A stretch of 64,000 nt of DNA from Fomitopsis serialis (taxonomy: Eukaryota > Basidiomycota > Agaricomycetes > Polyporales > Fomitopsidaceae): assembly GCF_022376445.1 (NCBI RefSeq), contig NW_025954980.1:186001-250000 (forward strand). Reading direction: 5' to 3'. Of the stretch, positions 57,589 through 64,000 are shown one piece after another. The stretch's first letter is position 1, and every line of letters begins with the position of its first letter. The notes below the pieces were generated by a model that had not been told where the DNA came from, ran no database searches, and was given only the letters and a program-made list of their open reading frames with translations. A program made the translations under genes and the position numbers.

Positions 57589-59819
57589 ATGATCACGGAC
57601 ACACGCGATGTTTACCTTGTGCCACTTCCTGACGCGACAGAGTCCAAGCTGCCCCTTGCTGCGAAGGTAGTCGATCAGGAAAAACAGCCGCGAGATGCAC
57701 GCTTCTGGCTTGTCTTCCTTGGTGTCGGCATAGCCACAATGATTACTGCTCTTGAGCTGGTGCGTCGCTTTTCCTACTCGATCCATTGATCACAGCACCG
57801 CTCACTGATATGGTGAACAGGCAGCGGTCTCTGTTGCACTTCCAACCATCACCCAGGATTTACATGGCTCATCGTTCATATGGGTCGGCTCGGCGTACAC
57901 GCTAGCAGGGACGGCTTTCATCCCCCTTAGCGGAGGTCTCTCCCAGGTACTGTATGTTTATCCATGAGATCGAACGAGAGTCGCGCCGGTAATCATGATC
58001 TGCATTCCCACAGATATTCGGGAGACGCATCGTGATCCTGTCATCTCTGGCGATCATGGCTCTAGGCAGTGCTCTCTGTGGATCTGCAAAGAGTATGACC
58101 CATCTGATCGCAGGACGGAGTACGTTCTGTACCACTAGATCTTCGTCCTGCTCGTTGACAAAAGCACGACAGCCGTCCAGGGGCTTGGTGGCGGAGGAAT
58201 CTCCGCTACGACTGCCATTATTATTTCCGACCTTGTGCCCCTCAGCGAGCGTGGTATTTATAACGGTTTGATTGGAATGTAAGTTCTACTCCTTACAATG
58301 GCCGGCAAATCATTCATATAGGTCATTCCAGTGCATGGGCGATGGCCAGCGGAATCGGGCCAATTGTTGGCGGCGCCCTTGCTCAGAATGGCCAATGGAG
58401 GTGGCTCTTCTGTAGGTAGTGTTCACGCTCACCGGAGGAAACGTGCTCATGTTGATGTACAGATCTCAATATCCCAATATGCGGAGTAGCTGGCGCCATA
58501 ATGATACTCTTCCTGCGTGTCCGGGCAACGCCAGGAACCCTGAAGGAGAAGATTCGCAGAATCGACTGGCTGTAGGTGGATCTTTTCCGTCTATAGCATT
58601 CCGTGTTTATTCATGAGCGTTCGTCTCAGTGGCACGTTCCTTGTTATCGCCGCGACGACTGCTTGCGTCATCGGGCTCACCTGGAGCGGCGTCACGGTCC
58701 AGTACTCCTGGGGCTCGGCGCCATCGCTAGCACCCCTCATCATCGGTCTCGTGGGAATGGCAGCGTTCATAACATATGAGTGCATCTTCCCAGCATATCC
58801 ACTGGTATGTCTCGCTTCATCCGGCGTCCATGCATGGCTCACCTTTCGATAGGTTCCTGCTACATTACTCTCCACAATCACGGGAGTCAGTGGCTACATG
58901 CAGACGTTCGTCATCATGATGCCAATAGTAATGATCGCAACCGTCTGTGAGGCTTCCAGCTGCAACGACACGCAAGATGGTCACTGACCGATTGACACAG
59001 ACTACATCCCAGTCTACCTACAAGCATGCAAGGGGGCCTCTGCAATCGGTTCCGGTGTAGATGTGTTGTCTTTTTCGTTGGTCCTCGCGCCCGTCGGTAT
59101 TCTTGGAGGCGTGTTCGTCAATCGCACAGGCGGCTACAGGCTACCACTGTGGACGGCTTGGATATCCATGATGATCGGGACGGGACTACTCACGCTGGAT
59201 GCGGACACGCCTCTCGGACACACTATCGGGTTTCTCGTACCGAGTGCGCTGGGCTGTGGACTCCTAGCATTTTCGACGTACTTCCCCGTCCTCGCGCCGC
59301 GTGAGTCTTCTCTTCTATCTATCTCCGAAATAGCCTGACGTGGCGCACGATTAGTCCACGTTTCGCAGAACGGCCTTGCTATTGCATTCTTCATGTTCCT
59401 GCGTAACTTTGCTTTGGTGCGTGGCTATTATTCCGTTGCCTCTGCTCTTCGTTGCTGATAGATGGCTAAAGGTCTGGGGAGTCACGATCGGCGGAACTGT
59501 CCTTCAGAACGAGCTTCAAAAACACCTACCGCCCACCTTCACCGCCCACTTCCCGGAGGGGACAGTCGTTGCGTATGCCACGATCCCTGCCATAGCAGAT
59601 CTCCCGGAACCACTACGTACAGAGGTCCGGGAAGCCTTCGCAGCCAGCCTCAAGGTCATCTGGGAAGTCCTCCTCGCCATCGCTGGTCTCGGGTTTGTCT
59701 CGAGCCTCATCATGAAAGCGCTCCCTTTGCATGCCGCTGTGGATGAGAGTTGGACCTTGCAGCAACACGAGGGCAAGGAGAGCAATGCCAGCCTCAGCAC
59801 TTTCGGTATGGAAGCGTAG
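57589..59819 (+). CDS. MFS drug/metabolite exporter, copy 2 (DHA2-like)
   Basis: Near twin of copy 1 at 43417-45633, with the same exon layout. Exon 1: YLVPLPDATESKLPLAAK and FWLVFLGVGIATMITALEL. Then ALPTITQDLHGSSFIWVGSA, GGLSQIFGRRIVILSSLAIM, VQGLGGGGISATTAIIISDL, WRWLFYLNIPICGVAGAIMI, YYIPVYLQACKGASAIGSGV, GFLVPSALGCGLLAFSTYF, WGVTIGGTVLQNEL and a C-terminus ending STFGMEA. It differs from copy 1 by scattered substitutions and two small in-frame insertions (SGVTVQYSW against SGVQYSW; TFVIMMPIV against TFLMPVV). All splice sites are preserved, so both copies seem functional. Differences are mostly conservative, which suggests retained selection after duplication. Substrate unknown. Confidence 0.9.
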
Positions 59820-60635
59820 ACTTGACTGTTAATTCCATATCGTATGCAAATCCACCTTGCAATCGGTCACTGGTCCGTGAGTGCACGTAAACGCGTCTGT
59901 ACTTGCCATAAGACTATTCCGCGTATTGTAATAGAGTCTACCATATATGGGCAAGAAGTTGCGGTAACTCTAACTCGAACTCGTTACCGAACAGGCCCTA
60001 ATATACCCGGCGAACGTAACTCGTAAGATGTGTCGTGGTAGGTCGTGATAAGAAGCATCCTGGAAGGGCCAATTGCTGGTGCGCCTCTTGCGATCCAACG
60101 GTATGTAGCATTCGTTTTGACTTACCGCTGACGAGTGATATTCAGAAAGTCGGGCCCCGGTACGACGGTACAGTAAGTACTGTGTCCATGGAAAGTGTTA
60201 TACTTACGCGAAGCACTGCACGCATCGTCATTGCCGCCGCGGCCAGACCACCACAATATTGACAGCACAATTTGAATGATTTTGCACCTTGAAGCCTCCT
60301 TGAAGCGACTGCCAGTCATATCCGAGTGATCCGGAAACCAGTACTTGATTTTCGCATTACAACAAGTAACTGTGAGCTGTCTGCTCAGTATTTTGAAGTC
60401 AAATCGTTCTGAGCCACATTCGAGACAAATGGAGGGTGGTCTATTGGTGGTCTGGCCGACGCGACACGGTCACGCGCGTCCGACGCGTGGCCTCCTACGA
60501 GCGCGGAGGGGATTACCTAATACACAGGCATGCCCATACATGGCCAATCCCCATTGACATCACAGGTCCCACTGGGGAAGCGCAAGGGAAGCGGGTCTGC
60601 TGCCCGCGTCTCCCGACTTACTCCCGACCACCACC
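59820..60635. other. Intergenic
   Basis: Upstream region of the acyl-CoA synthetase. No coding segment or repeat recognised. Confidence 0.55.
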
Positions 60636-63226
60636 ATGCCCCCTACACGCATTCCGAAACCTGGCTCTGTCGAAGTCGGCCCAGAAAAGGTCGACGGCGA
60701 GACGCGGATACGACGGAGCGTGTTGGCACGCGACAAGCTCGTCACGCAGCCATGGGAGGGCATCGACACCGTCTACGACGTCCTCATGTACGCCGCGCGC
60801 ACGCACGGCACCAGGCAGTCGTACGGCTCCCGCGACGTCGTCGAAATCCACGAGGAGGAGAAGGAGGTCACGAAGGTCGTGGGCGGGAAGGAGGTCAAGG
60901 AGAAGAAGACCTGGAAGTACTTCCAGCTCAGCGACTACAAGTACCTCACTTTCCAGCAAGTGAAGGACGCTGCAGTCGAGGTCGCCGGAGCCTTGCTCGA
61001 GCTCGGTGTCCAGAAAACAGACGTCGTCAACATCTACGCGGCTACCACGTACGTCTGTTCTCGTTGTAATTCGTTGCCTAGCCGAGTCTGCTTCTCGTCC
61101 ACCCGCTGCCTGTGCTTCGGGATGCTGCAGCGGGGACCCCCAGCTATCTCCGACCGCAGCCGCTGCTGGTACACGCGTCCACTCGCCAAATACGCCTTAT
61201 GTCAGCGGCAGTATGACATACCTTTCGGCTGTACTAGTCTCTCCGGCGCGCCTCGTAGTACCAGAGGATGATGCAGCGAGAGTTGTGCGGGTTTAGTTCC
61301 CTTCTGTATTCGAACTATCTCACACCGATGCTGACATCTCACTTGCCCCACAGCCCGAGCTGGCAAATGATATCGTACGGCTGCGCGATCATCGCGACAG
61401 CCATTGCGACCGCGTACGAGACGCTCGGCGAGTCTGGCCTCCAGCACGCGCTGAACGAGCCGGAGTGCGTGGCGATGTTCACGAACGCGGAGCTGCTCAA
61501 GGTCGTCGCGAACGTGGCGCCGAACGTGCCGAGTCTGCGTGTCGTCATCTACGACGGCAAGGCGGACGAGGCGCTCCTGGAGAAGATCCGGACGGCGCGC
61601 GAGGGTGTACGCGTCCTGCACCTCGACGAGCTGCGGCAGCTCGGCAAGGGCGCTTCGGAGGAAACGCTGAAGGCGCGGCGGCCAGTGCCTGAGGACACGG
61701 CGTGCATCATGTACACGAGCGGAACGACGGGCCCGCCGAAGGGGGTCATGATCTCGCATGCGAACGCGATCGCGTCCGTCGGTGCGGTGTACACGTACAT
61801 CGGGCACCACCTCAAGCCGGACGACGCGTACCTGGCGTACCTCCCGCTGTCGCACGTGCTCGAGTATATCGTCGAGATGTGTCTGTTCTTCGTGGGGATG
61901 AAGTTCGGGTACGCGCGGGTGAAGACGCTGATGGACACGTCCGTGCGCAACTGCCTGGGCGACATCCGCGCCTTCCAGCCGACGATCATGGTTGGCGTGC
62001 CGCAGGTGTGGGAGACGATCCGGAAGGGCATCGAGGGCAAGGTGAACCAGGGCGGGTCATTCAAGAAGGGCATGTTCAACGCGTCGGTGTCGATCAAGAA
62101 GGCGGGTGTGCCTGGCCTGAGCGAGCTCGCGGACAGCGCGGTGTTCTCGCAGGTGCGGGCGGCGACGGGTGGCAGGCTGCGTCTTGCGCTCTCGGGAGGT
62201 GCTGCGCTCAGCATCGAAACGCAGGAGTTCCTCAGCCTCGCTCTCGTGAAGATGGTCCCTGGTTTGTGCACTCAAGCGTCACCACTTCTCGTATGCTCAC
62301 GTACTTGCTTGCACAGGCTATGGCCTCACAGAAACGGTTGGTATGACCACCGTCTTCCCTCCGGAGTACTCAGGATTCGGCGAGGTCGGCCTGCCGGTGC
62401 CTTCCATGGAGATCAAGCTGAAGGACGTCCCGGAGGCGAACTACCTGTCCACGAACAATCCTCCACAGGGCGAGGTCTGGGTTCGCGGCGCGTCGTTAAC
62501 CAAGGGCTACTTCAAACGTGACGACCTGAACAAGGACCCAACCATCTTCACGCCGGACGGCTGGTTCCGGACAGGTGATGTCGGTCAGTGGAATCCGGAC
62601 GGCACCCTCTCATTGATTGACCGGTTCGTGTCATCTCATTAATGGGAGATTGGCGAGGTATTGATGTCTGTCTGGTTAGTATCAAAAACCTGGTGAAGCT
62701 GTCAGGGGGAGAGGTAAGCCATGACACAAGCCTGTTTGTCGGAACTTTCGTTGACCGATCGTTGTGCAGTACATCGCGCTCGAGCGACTCGAGTCCGTCT
62801 ACAAGTCATGCAATCTTGTCGCCAACGTCTGCGTACACGCACACCCGGACGCGAAGCAGCCCATCGCGATCATCATCCCGCACGAGCAGAACCTCCGGTA
62901 CGCGCTCGAGAGCAAGTCACTTGGCCTGTCTGTACACACGGGCCTGCCCGACCTCTGCAAGGACGACCGCGTCCGTGAGCTTGTGATGAAGGAATGCAAT
63001 GCCGTCGGCAAGAAGAATGGCTTCAAGCCGATGGAGATCCTCGACGGCATCATCCTCACGGCGGATGAATGGACGCCGGAGAGCGGCCTGGTCACGGCTG
63101 CGCAGAAGGTGCAGCGGCGGAAGGTGGCGGAGCGGTATGCTGACGAGATCAAGGTACGCATTCTTGCTTCACGACTGGGATGACTTAGGCTGAAGGCTCT
63201 CGTAGGCAATCTACAAGCCAATCTAG
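60636..63226 (+). CDS. Long-chain fatty acyl-CoA synthetase (AMP-forming)
   Basis: Activates long-chain fatty acids to acyl-CoA via acyl-AMP (ANL superfamily). Start MPPTRIPKPGSVEVGPEKVD; EKKTWKYFQLSDYKYLTFQQ; VNIYAATT. A 305-nt intron (61049-61353) then leads into PSWQMISYGCAIIATAIATA. The AMP-binding motif is MYTSGTTGPPKGVM; then AYLPLSHVLEYIVEMCLF, RAFQPTIMVGVPQVWETIRK and ALSGGAALS. A short intron splits PG/YGLTETVGMT. GEVWVRGASLTKGYFKRDD, then DGWFRTGDVGQWNPDGTLSL with IDRIKNLVKLSGGEYIALER (FACS and C-terminal hinge motifs). The last exon ends AIYKPI-stop at 63224-63226. Length about 670-700 aa, normal for fungal Faa-type enzymes. All frames join. Confidence 0.93.
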
Positions 63227-63812
63227 AGGGACGCGTATCGTTGTATCAGTTGGACCCACGGACTATGACACGTTGACGAGCATTCTTGCTGGCTTGCAAC
63301 TTTCGAGTTTCTCTTGTACACTAGGCTTCTTGGATGATCCATATGTAATGCATGCCGTGGCCAGTACTCCGAATACGTGCAGGTTTCATCTAACACACTA
63401 AGTAGAGCTGTCGAACGACGCGTTACCCTATTGACTGCGTTGTCGCTGGTCTACTCACGCGTCTTTGATGTCATCGGAAGGCTGAGACGAGTCCAAGTCA
63501 TCAATATTCAATATCAACGACTTGGTATTTCACGGGGATCCGACTCGACGAAAGTGAAGGGCAGGCGCGCAACATAACTTCCACCTCATCTACAATCCCG
63601 TGGTCCTGTGCCTCTGGCATGAATGTCATCCTCAGTGCTGGCACTCAAGAAAGACGCGTTGCAATCGTAAATCAATCATGAGTACACACGAGAAGTCGAC
63701 AGATACATGCGAAACAAATGCCCAATGCTCGATACAAGTTACAACTACAATAATGCTTTGACCGCTATCGAACCTAGTAATGCTTCTTCAGGCCGCGAAC
63801 CAATTTGACTAC
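63227..63812. other. Convergent intergenic region
   Basis: Between the 3' ends of the acyl-CoA synthetase and the minus-strand gene at the right edge. No feature recognised. Confidence 0.55.
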
Positions 63813-64000
63813 TCATGACGACCCCTCGTCCGTCTTCGCCTTTTTCGCGCTCTGGATGACTGGGACGGCAAGCCCGCGTTGACCGACGGTCGGGCCACCA
63901 TCAGGCTCAACTGCGCGTTTGCGTTTCTCACCGGTCTGCTCCTCGCCCGGGGCTGCAGCCGCTCCTGCGCCCGCGCCGTTCTCCTTGGGACCACTCCGTG
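63813..64000 (-). CDS. C-terminus of an unidentified gene (5' part outside window)
   Basis: Open minus-strand frame entering at 64000 and ending at a TGA (63815-63813). It is Ala/Gly-rich with two basic clusters, GEKRKRAVEPDG and SAKKAKTDEGSS-stop, which resemble nuclear-localisation signals. The codon bias (GC at third positions) supports coding. No family can be named from about 60 residues. Confidence 0.5.
   Translation of the reverse strand, partial: RSGPKENGAGAGAAAAPGEEQTGEKRKRAVEPDGGPTVGQRGLAVPVIQSAKKAKTDEGSS

Noticed and set aside
43417..59819. One large palindrome centred on the MFS duplication and containing the foldback element
   Set aside because: The centre of the MFS pair is about 51.6 kb, whereas the foldback centre is at 54,655; the two inverted structures are independent.

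Overview
The window is nuclear DNA from a filamentous basidiomycete, most likely an agaricomycete of the Polyporales. The evidence is the dense pattern of short (about 50-60 nt) GT-AG introns, the protein families present (velvet factor, DUF6533 seven-TM proteins, DUF6698 proteins, Plavaka/KDZ transposase, DNA polymerase X, fungal P450) and a mixed-GC genome. No rRNA, tRNA, CRISPR or bacterial-type operon was seen. All gene models were read by eye from conserved protein blocks joined across plausible splice sites.

Layout. 1-2.2 kb: 5' part of an HPC2/ubinuclein histone-chaperone subunit (minus). 3.2-4.3 kb: wreck of an allantoate-permease-type MFS transporter. 5.0-8.9 kb: an intact cytochrome P450 converging on an HSL-type alpha/beta hydrolase. 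8.9-11.8 kb: no recognisable gene. 11.8-16.5 kb: a Plavaka (KDZ superfamily) transposase. 17.1-19 kb: a mosaic of three broken host-gene pieces (F-box/LRR-like, VPS29, EFM7/NNT1-type methyltransferase). 19.3-24.2 kb: a DUF6698 gene and an F-box-like gene. 24.8-28.1 kb: QCR2 (complex III core 2) and a SAM methyltransferase. 29.6-33.7 kb: BRCT-bearing family X DNA polymerase. 34.2-38.0 kb: a velvet transcription factor. 39.3-41.1 kb: a DUF6533 seven-TM protein. 41.6-42.9 kb: a decayed paralogue of the F-box-like gene.

43.4-59.8 kb is the most unusual part. Two near-identical, apparently functional MFS exporter genes sit in inverted orientation, with their upstream DNA duplicated too. Between them lie a 304-bp TIR element, a fused gene (PLP-dependent diaminopropionate ammonia-lyase-like domain plus M20 deacylase), a proline-iminopeptidase-like hydrolase, a small cysteine-rich secreted protein, and a 1,658-bp foldback element made of two 754-bp arms that differ at only five positions. 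The two transporters, the lyase/deacylase fusion and the iminopeptidase could form a catabolic module for N-acylated amino acids or small peptides; this is inference. 60.6-63.2 kb: a long-chain acyl-CoA synthetase. The right edge holds the C-terminus of an unidentified gene.

About six conserved coding regions each look one base short, which may mean residual single-base deletion errors in the assembly rather than true pseudogenes.
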